From assembly GCA_017427465.1 (NCBI GenBank), contig JAFRST010000013.1, positions 1 through 56,234 of the forward strand: a stretch of DNA of 56,234 bases, given 5' to 3'. Under the pieces are notes generated by a model. That model saw nothing but the letters and a program-made list of their open reading frames with translations. It did not search any database and was not told the origin of the DNA. This document shows, one piece after another, positions 48,666 to 56,230 of this stretch. How positions within the stretch are numbered: position 1 is the first letter of the stretch; each line of letters opens with the position of its first letter. This stretch comes from Clostridiales bacterium. Lineage in GTDB: Bacteria > Bacillota > Clostridia > Saccharofermentanales > Saccharofermentanaceae. The position numbers and the translations under genes were made by a program.

Positions 48666-50021
48666 TTGTTCCTGATGTATAAGGAAAGACCGATAATTAA
48701 GATCTTAGACGGGCTGTCGATTACGGCAGCCTGTCTTACTACTTTTCTATATCAGGTGAGCCTGTGGTTCATCGCTTTGACATTGGGCCTTACCGCGCTG
48801 GCATTTCTGATGCCGCTCTGGTGCGCCCGCGGCATCCCTTCATCCAGACTCAAGTGCAGTAATTACGGCACCTGTATCCTGACGGTTTTCCCGTTCACTC
48901 TGCTTGTGGTTGTGCCGGTCTTCATACTCGCGCTGATCTTCCACGATGACGTCGGAGGATGGGGCCCCGTAATTGTTTTCTCGGTCGTAACGCTGCTTCT
49001 GATGAACGCGTTTTTCTGGACGGGAATTATCATTGTTTACCTCACGGCAAACCAGCTGGGCATCAGCAAGAGGCTTCTGGGCGTGTTCTGCGGCATGATC
49101 CCCGTGGCGAATCTTTTCGCGCTCAGGGTCATCGTAAAGACCTCGGGCAGGGAAGTCCGCGAAGAGAGCGAGAGGTACTGGAGGGACGAGGCGCGCAAGG
49201 AACGGCAGGTCTGCAAGACCAGGTACCCGCTGCTCATGGTCCACGGCGTTTTCTTCAGGGATTCCGAGCACCTGAACTATTGGGGAAGGGTCCCTGCTGA
49301 ACTCATCAAGAATGGCGCGACGGTGTTCTACGGCGGCCAGGAATCTGCAGCTGACGTCAGGAGCTGCGCGCTCCAGATCAAGAAGGCCATCGTCCAGGCC
49401 ATCGAATCGACCGGCGCCGAGAAGGTCAACATCATCGCCCACAGCAAGGGCGGCCTCGATGCAAGATACTGCATCACCATGCTCGGCATGGCGCCTTACG
49501 TCGCATCGCTGACGACGATCAACACACCTCACCGTGGCTGCGAATTCGCCGAATATCTGCTCAACAAAGCGCCCGAAAAGCTCAAGAAAGCGGTCTCTGC
49601 CGCCTACAACGCCGGCGCCCGCAAGCTTGGCGACTCCAACCCTGACTTCATCAAAGCGGTCACCGACCTCACCAAAGACGGCGTCGCCCGCCTCAACGCC
49701 GAGATGGCCCCAATGGATCAGCAGTTTAACGGCATCTACACCCAGAGCTTCGGCTCCAAGCTGAACTCCGCTACCGGCGGCAAATTCCCGCTCAATATGA
49801 GCTACAACCTGGTCAGACATTTCGACGGCGCCAACGACGGCCTCGTCGGTGAAGCCTCCTTCCAGTGGGGCCAGGACTACCACTTTCTCGTCAACACCAA
49901 GAGCAACCGCGGCATCTCCCACGGCGACATGATCGACTTGAACCGCGAGAACATCGAGGGCTTCGACATCCGCGAGTTCTATGTGGGAGTCGTGTCCGGG
50001 CTGAAGGAGCGAGGGCTGTAA
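48666..50021 (+). CDS. membrane-anchored lipase-like alpha/beta hydrolase
   Basis: The 451-residue protein has about four membrane segments in the first 155 residues and then a lipase-type domain: LLMVHGVFFRDSEHLNYWG (oxyanion loop), nucleophile elbow IIAHSKGGLDARY (S260) and HFDGANDGLVG with a probable catalytic Asp, then a His near FLVNTKSNRGISHGDM. The catalytic part is most likely cytoplasmic or on the outer side, depending on topology. It should act on an acyl ester or lipid. Start is ambiguous: TTG 48666 has AGGAG only 3 bases before; ATG 48675 has it 12 before. It follows the TPR gene by 44 bases. Confidence 0.8.
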   Translation: MFLMYKERPIIKILDGLSITAACLTTFLYQVSLWFIALTLGLTALAFLMPLWCARGIPSSRLKCSNYGTCILTVFPFTLLVVVPVFILALIFHDDVGGWGPVIVFSVVTLLLMNAFFWTGIIIVYLTANQLGISKRLLGVFCGMIPVANLFALRVIVKTSGREVREESERYWRDEARKERQVCKTRYPLLMVHGVFFRDSEHLNYWGRVPAELIKNGATVFYGGQESAADVRSCALQIKKAIVQAIESTGAEKVNIIAHSKGGLDARYCITMLGMAPYVASLTTINTPHRGCEFAEYLLNKAPEKLKKAVSAAYNAGARKLGDSNPDFIKAVTDLTKDGVARLNAEMAPMDQQFNGIYTQSFGSKLNSATGGKFPLNMSYNLVRHFDGANDGLVGEASFQWGQDYHFLVNTKSNRGISHGDMIDLNRENIEGFDIREFYVGVVSGLKERGL

Positions 50022-50081
50022 AGGGCAATTAATAGGGTATTCAAAAAGGTCAAACGGGTCCTGTAAAAGGGCAATAAAAAA

Positions 50082-50105
50082 GGGCGCACGATGGCGCCCC
50101 TTTTT
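50082..50105. terminator. bidirectional terminator
   Basis: GGGCGC (50082-50087) pairs with GCGCCC (50094-50099), with T-runs on both strands (TTTTT at 50101-50105). It serves the lipase gene and the converging Rrf2 gene. Confidence 0.85.
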
Positions 50106-50120
50106 ATTCGTGTCAGAATC

Positions 50121-50531
50121 TTATTTCTCCTTCTCGGCCAGCTCGGCGATCGTGTATCTCTGGAAGAAAGCCTGCATCTCCTTGCTGAATTCCTTCCACA
50201 TCGGCAGCGTAACGCACGAATCGATGCGCTCACACTTGGGCGCGTCGGGGCTCATACAGGAGACGACGTAGAAATCATTCTCGGTGATCGAGATAACATC
50301 CCACGCGGTGACCTCTTCAGCGGGCTTGCTCAGCTGATAGCCGCCGTTTTTACCGCGGTGACCCTTGACCAGCCCATTCTGGACGAGCAATTTAATTATT
50401 GACTCAAGATATTTTTCAGACAGGTTCTGCCTCTCGGCGATGTCGCCCAGCGAGACATAAGCATCAGTGCCGTACTTGGCAAGATCTATCATTACGCGAA
50501 GCGCATAGCGTCCCTTTGTTGATACAACCAT
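50121..50531 (-). CDS. Rrf2-family regulator with three cysteines
   Basis: The start is the ATG at 50531, preceded by GGAGGG and TAGGAAT; an upstream ATG in frame (50606) would lie before the -10 box. The 136-residue protein has the Rrf2 winged helix (STKGRYALRVMIDLA; VSLGDIAERQNLSEKYLESI; GLVKGHRGKNGGYQL). Cysteines at 92, 100 and 106 (C-x7-C-x5-C) match in position the iron-sulfur ligands of IscR/NsrR-type members, so it may sense Fe-S status, NO or redox. A palindrome at 50561 suggests self-regulation. It is next to the carboxylesterase gene and not next to an isc or suf operon. Confidence 0.85.
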   Translation of the reverse strand: MVVSTKGRYALRVMIDLAKYGTDAYVSLGDIAERQNLSEKYLESIIKLLVQNGLVKGHRGKNGGYQLSKPAEEVTAWDVISITENDFYVVSCMSPDAPKCERIDSCVTLPMWKEFSKEMQAFFQRYTIAELAEKEK

Positions 50532-50560
50532 ATTCCTACCCTCCGTGAAAACCCATACAA

Positions 50561-50577
50561 GTATAAACCTATTATAC
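50561..50577 (-). promoter_or_regulatory. promoter and operator of the Rrf2 gene
   Basis: GTATAA-N5-TTATAC is a perfect inverted repeat at 50561-50577. On the minus strand it overlaps TATAAT (50571-50576), the probable -10 box 40 bases before the ATG. The overlap supports negative self-control. Confidence 0.6.
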
Positions 50578-50677
50578 TGGAAGGATAATGGGTTTTGTAA
50601 TGACACTTCGGGTTTTGTTTGCGTGATAACTGCGGATTATTACTGCAAAAAGACGGTTTTTGCCCTCGCGGCCGGCA

Positions 50678-52024
50678 TCAGGTGATTATCTTGATCTCGT
50701 TGCTGTTCTTGTACTCGCGCCACGGCAGCTCGCCCTTATATGCGAACTCGCTCCAGATCGCGCGCATCCTCTCGCCGACGAGTGTCGATACCGGGTCGTC
50801 GACCTTTGCGTACGATGTGGACTTTCCGAAAAGCACCGGCAGGTCGCTCGCGTGATAACATCCCGCTCCGCGCGCCTCGATGTCGGGCGTCTTGTACCTG
50901 TATTCATAGACCCACGCAGGTCCCTCGATCTCCTTGGCGATCTCGCGCGCGGGCTTCGTGTAGAAAGTCTGCGTAAAATCATCCGACATAACGCGGTGGC
51001 ATCCCTTGCCCGGACGGAACTTGAAGCCGAACCAGAACGCAGCCGCAGGGAGCGCCGTCGTTCTTATCGGCATAACGAAAGCGTCGCCTTCCTGGCTGCA
51101 CGTGCCGATGAGGACCGGCTTGGTGAATGTTTTCGCGAGGTCCGCCGGACGGCCTTTGATCGTGACGCCGTCGATCGCCGGCGAGAACGCGCAATTCGAC
51201 TCACCCTCGATGAGAGCCTGCTTCTTGAGCTTCTTATTCGCCAGGTGAATGGTCCCGATGTCTAAGTCCTTTAATTTTGAAAGGTCCGCCGGGTCCACGC
51301 CCACGAACTTCAGGAACTTGCGCGTGTAATGCTCACTCTGCTTCTCGCTCCAGAAGGATTCGGCGCACGGCGACTGCAGGATAGCCTTATCAAAAAGCGG
51401 CACCGCCTCAGGCATGCCCATCAGCGCAATGATGCACGCCGATCCCGCGCTCTGCCCGAAAACCGTCACGTTATCGGCATCTCCGCCGAATTTATTGATG
51501 TTATTGCGGACGAACTTCAGCGCGGCCATCTGGTCATAAAGGCCGTTGTTGGAATCGAAGCTCTCATCCAGAAAATGCAGATTGAGGAAGCCCTCAAGAT
51601 TAAGCCTGTAGTTGAACGACACGACGACGGTCTTCGTCTCGCGCGCGTACCTCGAGAGATCGTAAACGAGCTCATCGCTCTCGTCGCTCTCTCTGCCGCA
51701 CCCGCCGTTCGCATACGAACCGCCATAAAACCACACCATAACCGGCGCCTCCGGCTCCAGCTCCAGCGGCCTGAAAACATTGAGGTACAGGCAATCCTTG
51801 CCGTCGATAGCGATTGTCGAGCGCCCCTTGCCCTGAACCGGGCTGATAGAGCCCCTCACGGCCTTCAAAATGCCTTCCCAAGGCTCCGGCGGCACCGGAT
51901 GCTTAAACGCCAGCTCGCCCACCGGCGGCGCCGCGAAAGGAATGCCCAGGTACTCCTCGCACCCGTCCTTGACGATGCCCTGTACCAAACCATATTCAGT
52001 TGCGACAGTTCGTGCGTAATTCAT
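50678..52024 (-). CDS. type-B carboxylesterase
   Basis: The 448-residue protein belongs to the carboxylesterase/para-nitrobenzyl esterase group. It begins TEYGLVQGIVKDGCEEYLGIPFA, has KDCLYLNVF, the oxyanion WFYGGSYANGG, and the nucleophile GQSAGS (S192), plus a candidate acid and His in later segments (CSQEGDAF; GCYHASDLPVLFG). It lacks a signal peptide and so acts in the cytoplasm on carboxylic esters. The substrate is unknown. No clear ribosome binding site precedes the ATG at 52024. The 498-base region upstream holds the 64-bp repeat array. Confidence 0.85.
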   Translation of the reverse strand: MNYARTVATEYGLVQGIVKDGCEEYLGIPFAAPPVGELAFKHPVPPEPWEGILKAVRGSISPVQGKGRSTIAIDGKDCLYLNVFRPLELEPEAPVMVWFYGGSYANGGCGRESDESDELVYDLSRYARETKTVVVSFNYRLNLEGFLNLHFLDESFDSNNGLYDQMAALKFVRNNINKFGGDADNVTVFGQSAGSACIIALMGMPEAVPLFDKAILQSPCAESFWSEKQSEHYTRKFLKFVGVDPADLSKLKDLDIGTIHLANKKLKKQALIEGESNCAFSPAIDGVTIKGRPADLAKTFTKPVLIGTCSQEGDAFVMPIRTTALPAAAFWFGFKFRPGKGCHRVMSDDFTQTFYTKPAREIAKEIEGPAWVYEYRYKTPDIEARGAGCYHASDLPVLFGKSTSYAKVDDPVSTLVGERMRAIWSEFAYKGELPWREYKNSNEIKIIT

Positions 52025-52132
52025 AAAAGAATTTTAACATGCGCGGCGCAGAGGGTGCAAACGGTTGTGATGAGTTTTTCGCGGGGCGGGAAGGCGGGGA
52101 CAGCAGCGGTTGTGGCGATCATGTGATGATAT

Positions 52133-52324
52133 GCACATGCAAATGTACATGCAGAGCAGTGCATTTGCTGTTCATTTGGCCTGAAAACGACGATTTGTAC
52201 ATGCAAATGTATATGCAGAACAGTGCATTTGCTGTTCATTTGGCCTGAAAACGACGATTTGTACATACAAATGTACATGCAGAGCAGTGCATATGCTGTT
52301 CATTTAGCCTGAAAATGCCGATTA
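52133..52324. repeat. three tandem 64-bp repeats
   Basis: Copies at 52133-52196, 52197-52260 and 52261-52324 follow one another directly. Copies 1 and 2 differ at 3 positions, copies 2 and 3 at about 8. Each contains GCAAATG and CATTTGC as inverted arms (slightly altered in copy 3) and TGCTGTTCATTTGGCC. The junctions form palindromes such as ATTTGTA-CA-TACAAAT (copies 2/3). Sixty-four is not divisible by three, so the array does not encode a peptide repeat. It lies between the divergent esterase and orphan genes. Confidence 0.9.
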
Positions 52325-52403
52325 GTTCATTTTTTAGATCCACAGCGCAAAACAATCAAAAAAACCCGCAAAGCCTTGTATATCGGGCATTACAGGGTGT
52401 ATA

Positions 52404-52476
52404 GCACACTCACAAATGTATTTTTAACCCCCGAAAATTGAGACTTTAGCACCTTTAATGAGACTGCAGAGTGTGC
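52404..52476. repeat. inverted repeat before the orphan gene
   Basis: GCACACTC (52404-52411) and GAGTGTGC (52469-52476) form 8-bp inverted arms 57 bases apart. They lie between the tandem array and the ATG at 52523. The stretch 52325-52522 shows nothing else that I recognise. Confidence 0.4.
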
Positions 52477-52522
52477 GCATAATATTTCTAGAACAAGAAT
52501 ATCTTAAAAAGGACTAGCCATT

Positions 52523-53326
52523 ATGAATGCAATCATATATCCAATGAAAGTTCACGCAGTAAAACTTGAGTATAGAAGGTTGAAGTTAGAAGAGATTCCC
52601 CATGGATACTTTGCTGACTGGCGTGGAAAGAATACGATAGTAGTTACATATGATCCTACTATGCCAAAGGTGAATTCCAGAAGAGTAAGAAGGTTGTCGC
52701 TGTCAACGAAGCTTGGCAAAGAGTACGAGCAAAAGATCAACGAATACCTTCATCTCAAGTCTGAGTATGACTCGCTTCTCACTAGCTGGAAGGCGATGTA
52801 CAGCTTTGCGCCGCCGAGGGTGAGGTTTCCGATAAAGCAGTTCTCGGATCCGCACAGGATGAACAATGAGTTTTTCGAGCGGGCGGCGGACAGGCTCGGG
52901 GCGTATAAACCTGAGAATCCGACGGTCAGCGAGCACGGGGATCTGAAGTCGAAAAATGAGCTGATGGGGGCGGATCTGCTTGGGCTCATGGATATTCCGT
53001 TTAAGTACGAGACGGAGGTCGATCTGCCGGCAATTGATGAGACGATCACTCCGGATTATCTGGTCAACTTTTACGAGATCGACAGGTGCTCGTATGTTGA
53101 GATCCTGGGCATGAATGACAAGGTGGATTATTCGCTCAGGACGGCGACGAAGATTACCGGGTTCTCGAAAGAAACTTACCGGCCGGGCAGGGAAGTCATT
53201 TACGTGCACGTTTACGACAAGAACAATTTCGACAGGGAGTATTTCGTGAGCCAGGTGTTGTCGGCGTTTAATGACATGATTCCGGACAGCGCGCTGGATT
53301 GGGAACCTGTGAGTCAGGTTGTTTGA
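52523..53326 (+). CDS. hypothetical protein, possibly PD-(D/E)XK-like
   Basis: The 267-residue protein has an N-terminal basic, helical part (KVNSRRVRRLSLSTKLGKEYEQKINEYL; about 50-80) and a C-terminal part (about 135-260) with IPFKYETEVDLP, ITPDYLVNFY and SYVEILGMND. The order Glu - Pro-Asp - Glu resembles the active site of PD-(D/E)XK nucleases, but the final Lys is missing (EIL), so the assignment is weak. The first 90 bases are AT-richer than the rest. It starts with ATG 52523, preceded by AAAAAGGAC. It stands alone beside the tandem repeats. Confidence 0.6.
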   Translation: MNAIIYPMKVHAVKLEYRRLKLEEIPHGYFADWRGKNTIVVTYDPTMPKVNSRRVRRLSLSTKLGKEYEQKINEYLHLKSEYDSLLTSWKAMYSFAPPRVRFPIKQFSDPHRMNNEFFERAADRLGAYKPENPTVSEHGDLKSKNELMGADLLGLMDIPFKYETEVDLPAIDETITPDYLVNFYEIDRCSYVEILGMNDKVDYSLRTATKITGFSKETYRPGREVIYVHVYDKNNFDREYFVSQVLSAFNDMIPDSALDWEPVSQVV

Positions 53327-53417
53327 GCGAATGCGGAGTGCGCGAAAAAGCGGAGTGCTCGTGTATGCGAAAAACAGGACCGCGCATGCGGAGTGCTCAA
53401 CTGCGCGTCTTACCCCC

Positions 53418-54401
53418 TCACTTCACCCTCACCACGACCAGTTCGGGATAGTTATTTATCCTCACGGGCGCGATGCTGTTGCCGAGGCCGCGGCTTATGA
53501 CGAGCTGCATGCCGGAGTAGTCGGTTACGCCTTCGTACGGCTTGGGGAACCACTCGAATTCGGGAGAGATCAGGCCGCCCAAGCCCGGGATGATGATCTG
53601 GCCGCCGTGGTAGTGGCCGGAGAGGACGAGGTCGGCGCCGAGGTTTTGGTAGAGCTCGTAGTATTGCGGTTCGTGCGCGAGCATGATGACGGGCTTGTTT
53701 TCGTCGAATGCGCCGTAAGCCCTGTAAGTTCCGTATGCGCTATAGGAAGCAAGCGAAGCATCTGCTATACCCGCGAGCACATAATCAGAAGTCTCAACAT
53801 AAGTGTCGTCCAGAAAGACTACGCCGAGCTCTTGCATCTTTTCATAGAACGCGTCAAGTTTTTTGCCGGACAAACGCACCTCGTGGTTGCCGCTAACATA
53901 ATAAACCGGCGCTATCCTGACTGCGCCTTCGATGAAGTCGAGCGCGATCTTATAAGACGTGTGGGTCGAGTCGACGATGTCGCCGGTGACGACGATGATG
54001 TCGGGTGAGGCATTTTCGACTGCAGTCAGTATAGAAGACTGATCAGCGCCAAAGAACTGGTTATGCAGGTCTGAGACCTGGACGATCGTGAGGTCCTCAC
54101 TAAGCCCCAGGTCGACTTCGTACTCGGTCGTGACGAGGTGGTAGTTCTGGTAGAGGCAGAAAATGCAGATGATGATCTCGAGGATGGCGAGCACCGGGAC
54201 TATGACGAACTTGGCCTTCAGGGTCTTGTGGTGGAAGATCTTCATGCCGAGAAAGGCGCCGATCGAGCCGCCGAGCCAGGCCCAGAGGAGGAGGGTGCGC
54301 TCGGGGATGCGGCGGGTCTTCTTTTTCGCGCACGACTTGTCATAGCCGTACAGGATGAACGCGGCGATATTAACTAAAATGAGCCAATAGACGAGTATCA
54401 T
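53418..54401 (-). CDS. DUF1294-metallophosphoesterase fusion
   Basis: The 327-residue protein begins with a DUF1294 membrane domain (about 1-90; YDKSCAKKKTRRIPERTLLLWAWLGGSIGAFLGMKIFHHKT) and continues with a calcineurin-like metallophosphoesterase domain: VQVSDLHN (D at about 111), VTGDIVD, VSGNHEV and LSGHYHGGQ. The phosphoesterase part resembles YkuE-like enzymes, which face outward and cut phosphoester or phosphodiester bonds such as those of lipid or sugar phosphates. Each half is common alone; the fusion is less so. It is 5 bases downstream of the lipoprotein gene. Confidence 0.9.
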   Translation of the reverse strand: MILVYWLILVNIAAFILYGYDKSCAKKKTRRIPERTLLLWAWLGGSIGAFLGMKIFHHKTLKAKFVIVPVLAILEIIICIFCLYQNYHLVTTEYEVDLGLSEDLTIVQVSDLHNQFFGADQSSILTAVENASPDIIVVTGDIVDSTHTSYKIALDFIEGAVRIAPVYYVSGNHEVRLSGKKLDAFYEKMQELGVVFLDDTYVETSDYVLAGIADASLASYSAYGTYRAYGAFDENKPVIMLAHEPQYYELYQNLGADLVLSGHYHGGQIIIPGLGGLISPEFEWFPKPYEGVTDYSGMQLVISRGLGNSIAPVRINNYPELVVVRVK

Positions 54402-54406
54402 GAGCC

Positions 54407-55009
54407 TTAAGTATCAAGCGGTGATATGAGTTTGAAATGCTTGCAGAAGTCCTCGGCTACGTCGCAGTCTTCAGCTAAGGTCTTTAGCCAAATGACAGTG
54501 TTGCCGGAAAGATACACACCGGTTGCCATTGTTCTGGATCCGGTCGCTTTTCCGTTTCCTATGTAGTAGGAGCAGGAATTCTTATTTCCTTTATCTTCTT
54601 CGTCGTAATCTAAAGACTTAGGGTATTTTTTGAGGAATTCATTAGCATCTTTGGTATCTTTGAAAGTAGCTGCGATTATCATGCAAATACCATCATCATC
54701 AGAAGCAAAGAGAACGGTGGCCTCTGTCAAGTCATAATCCGGATGGTCGGGCTCAAAGCGGTAGATGAGCAGATTAAAAACCTCCTCGGCTTCACTTCCT
54801 TTGACCGATATATATACATTGCCATCTCCAAACCCGCGGGCGCCAACAAAAGGATAAAACTCCTCGAGGTCATCAAATTCTTCATAATCCTCATCTTCGG
54901 CATATTCGCATATATCCTCTAGTGAGAATCTTGATTTTTTGCATCCGGTCATCCCGAAAACAACACTCAGCACCAAAAGTAAACAAAGACTTCTTTTCGC
55001 AAACTTCAT
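54407..55009 (-). CDS. lipoprotein of unknown function
   Basis: The 200-residue protein has a lipoprotein signal (LLLVLSVVFGMTGC, Cys at about 23) followed by a strongly acidic segment (EYAEDEDYEEFDDLEEF) and a domain with four Cys in pairs (DGICM..., NKNSCSY, AEDCDVAEDFC). No enzyme family was recognised. It should be on the outer face of the membrane. GAGGAGATT precedes the ATG at about 10 bases. It is followed 5 bases later by the phosphoesterase gene, which suggests that they form an operon. Confidence 0.7.
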   Translation of the reverse strand: MKFAKRSLCLLLVLSVVFGMTGCKKSRFSLEDICEYAEDEDYEEFDDLEEFYPFVGARGFGDGNVYISVKGSEAEEVFNLLIYRFEPDHPDYDLTEATVLFASDDDGICMIIAATFKDTKDANEFLKKYPKSLDYDEEDKGNKNSCSYYIGNGKATGSRTMATGVYLSGNTVIWLKTLAEDCDVAEDFCKHFKLISPLDT

Positions 55010-55052
55010 AGTCTAAATCTCCTCGTGATCCCCTTAGAAAATCATAATCCAA

Positions 55053-55514
55053 TTATAACAGTTCCTGCTCCAGGTACTTCATGAAAGCATTAAGGCCTTC
55101 TACCAGGTCATCGTAAGTCTCGTCGAAATTATCGGTGTACCACGGATCTGCGATGCTCCTTGTGCTGCCCGCGAACGTCAAAAGCTGATAGATCTTGTTA
55201 TCCGGGTCGCCGCCTGCGAGGCGCGTCATGTTCGAGATGTTATAAGAATCCATTCCGATAAGGTAATCGTAGTTCTCATAATCACTGCGGGTCATCTGAC
55301 GTGCGCGATGCGGAATTACGGGAATTCCGACGGAGCGGAGTTTGCTCACGGTGCCGTAGTGCGGACCATTGCCGATCTCCTCCCGGCTCGTAGCTGCGGA
55401 GTCGATCTCGAACTTATCAGACAGCCCTCTTTTATTGACCATGTCCTGGAACATGGACTGTGCCATTGTCGAGCGGCAGATATTGCCGTGGCATACGAAT
55501 AGTACTTTGATCAT
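55053..55514 (-). CDS. low-molecular-weight protein tyrosine phosphatase
   Basis: The 153-residue protein is a complete LMW-PTP. The P-loop is VCHGNICRST with Cys8 as nucleophile and Arg14 (C-x5-R), and the general-acid loop is ADPWYTD (Asp at about residue 122). It removes phosphate from phosphotyrosine, often on the kinases of capsule or exopolysaccharide export. No such kinase gene is nearby. The gene has no classical Shine-Dalgarno; a strong hairpin at 55525-55550 ends 10 bases before its ATG. The lipoprotein gene follows on the same strand after 43 bases. Confidence 0.95.
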   Translation of the reverse strand: MIKVLFVCHGNICRSTMAQSMFQDMVNKRGLSDKFEIDSAATSREEIGNGPHYGTVSKLRSVGIPVIPHRARQMTRSDYENYDYLIGMDSYNISNMTRLAGGDPDNKIYQLLTFAGSTRSIADPWYTDNFDETYDDLVEGLNAFMKYLEQELL

Positions 55515-55524
55515 TTATGTAAAA

Positions 55525-55558
55525 CCCCGTTAATGTTGAATTTAACGGGGATATTATA
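55525..55558 (-). promoter_or_regulatory. -10 box and leader hairpin of the phosphatase gene
   Basis: On the minus strand TATAAT (55553-55558) is directly followed by CCCCGTTAA (55542-55550), an 8-base loop and TTAACGGGG (55525-55533), then TTTTACATAA and the ATG. The 9-bp stem plus T-run is like an intrinsic terminator, and its GGGG arm is the only purine block before the start codon. It may terminate read-through from the TetR gene, hide the ribosome site, or serve as an operator. Confidence 0.6.
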
Positions 55559-55671
55559 GCAGAATGTTGTATTGCATTTTTTGTTTCTATACCAAGGGTA
55601 GCCTTGGTACGGATAATAAACAGATAAATGATCCAAGAAGATTCTTGAACTCAAGCTGCACTACATTCGCT

Positions 55672-56178
55672 TTAGAGTTGTGGGGGAGTGAATATCTTCT
55701 CTACCACTATCTCTGTCATCTCTTGCACCGATTCTGTATAACCGCCTCTGGCCCATTTTATAAATATCCCGAAAAGGCCATATGCCAGATAGAAACTTTC
55801 ATATGTATTCAAGGCCTGATCGGTGTCACTGTCAGTTGTAATCAGTTCGTAGGCAGACAGTATTGCACCGTGATGACCTTGTTCAATTATAAGATCATTC
55901 TTTTTACGCATAGAATAGCAGAAATCAAAATACTGCTTCACGCGATATCTGTCATTCAGCGGATGCTCCTTGAGTTTGTGTTCACGTTCGTATTCCCGCC
56001 ACTTCATGACGATGTACGATGTAATGATCTCGTCTTTGGATTTGAAATTGCGAAAATATGTTGCTCTGCCGATACCCCCTGCTTCACAGAGTTCGTCAAC
56101 AGTTATCTTTTCTATATTCTTTTTCTTCATTAATTTGAACAAAGCTTCTCCGTAGGAAGAGATTACATAATCTGACAT
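55672..56178 (-). CDS. TetR-family transcriptional regulator
   Basis: The start is the ATG at 56178, with AAAGGTGAT upstream; longer frames would run through the palindrome at 56201. The 168-residue protein has the TetR helix-turn-helix (ITVDELCEAGGIGRATYFRNF, about 25-45) and a C-terminal helical domain of the shorter TetR type (FGIFIKWARGGY is like the TetR_C segment for FabR/DhaS regulators). It likely represses itself and a gene beyond the window. Its downstream gene on the same strand is the phosphatase, separated by 157 bases. Confidence 0.85.
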   Translation of the reverse strand: MSDYVISSYGEALFKLMKKKNIEKITVDELCEAGGIGRATYFRNFKSKDEIITSYIVMKWREYEREHKLKEHPLNDRYRVKQYFDFCYSMRKKNDLIIEQGHHGAILSAYELITTDSDTDQALNTYESFYLAYGLFGIFIKWARGGYTESVQEMTEIVVEKIFTPPQL

Positions 56179-56200
56179 TTGCAAGATCACCTTTCCGGCC

Positions 56201-56230
56201 AATGATACTATTTCCGTCAATAGTATCATT
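56201..56230 (-). promoter_or_regulatory. palindromic operator of the TetR gene at the window edge
   Basis: AATGATACTAT and ATAGTATCATT form perfect 11-bp arms around 8 bases, 23 bases before the TetR ATG. This is the usual size and symmetry of a TetR operator. A divergent gene to the right of the window may share it. Confidence 0.75.

Noticed and set aside
48840..49922. 360-codon frame on the minus strand, opposite the lipase-like gene
   Set aside because: Codon bias of the GC-rich lipase gene leaves the opposite frame open. The peptide has no recognisable domain, and the lipase motif (HSKGG) supports the plus strand.
51329..52126. 265-codon plus-strand frame inside the carboxylesterase gene
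   Set aside because: Arg-rich composition typical of a shadow frame; the minus-strand esterase has full catalytic motifs.
52238..52262. Catabolite-repression (cre) box at TGAAAACGACG in the 64-bp repeats
   Set aside because: Only the left half matches the cre consensus; the right half lacks the required C and symmetry.
52133..52324. CRISPR array or phage attachment site
   Set aside because: Units are contiguous with no spacers, and there are no cas, integrase or phage genes. The ATGCAAAT octamer within them has no bacterial meaning that I know of.
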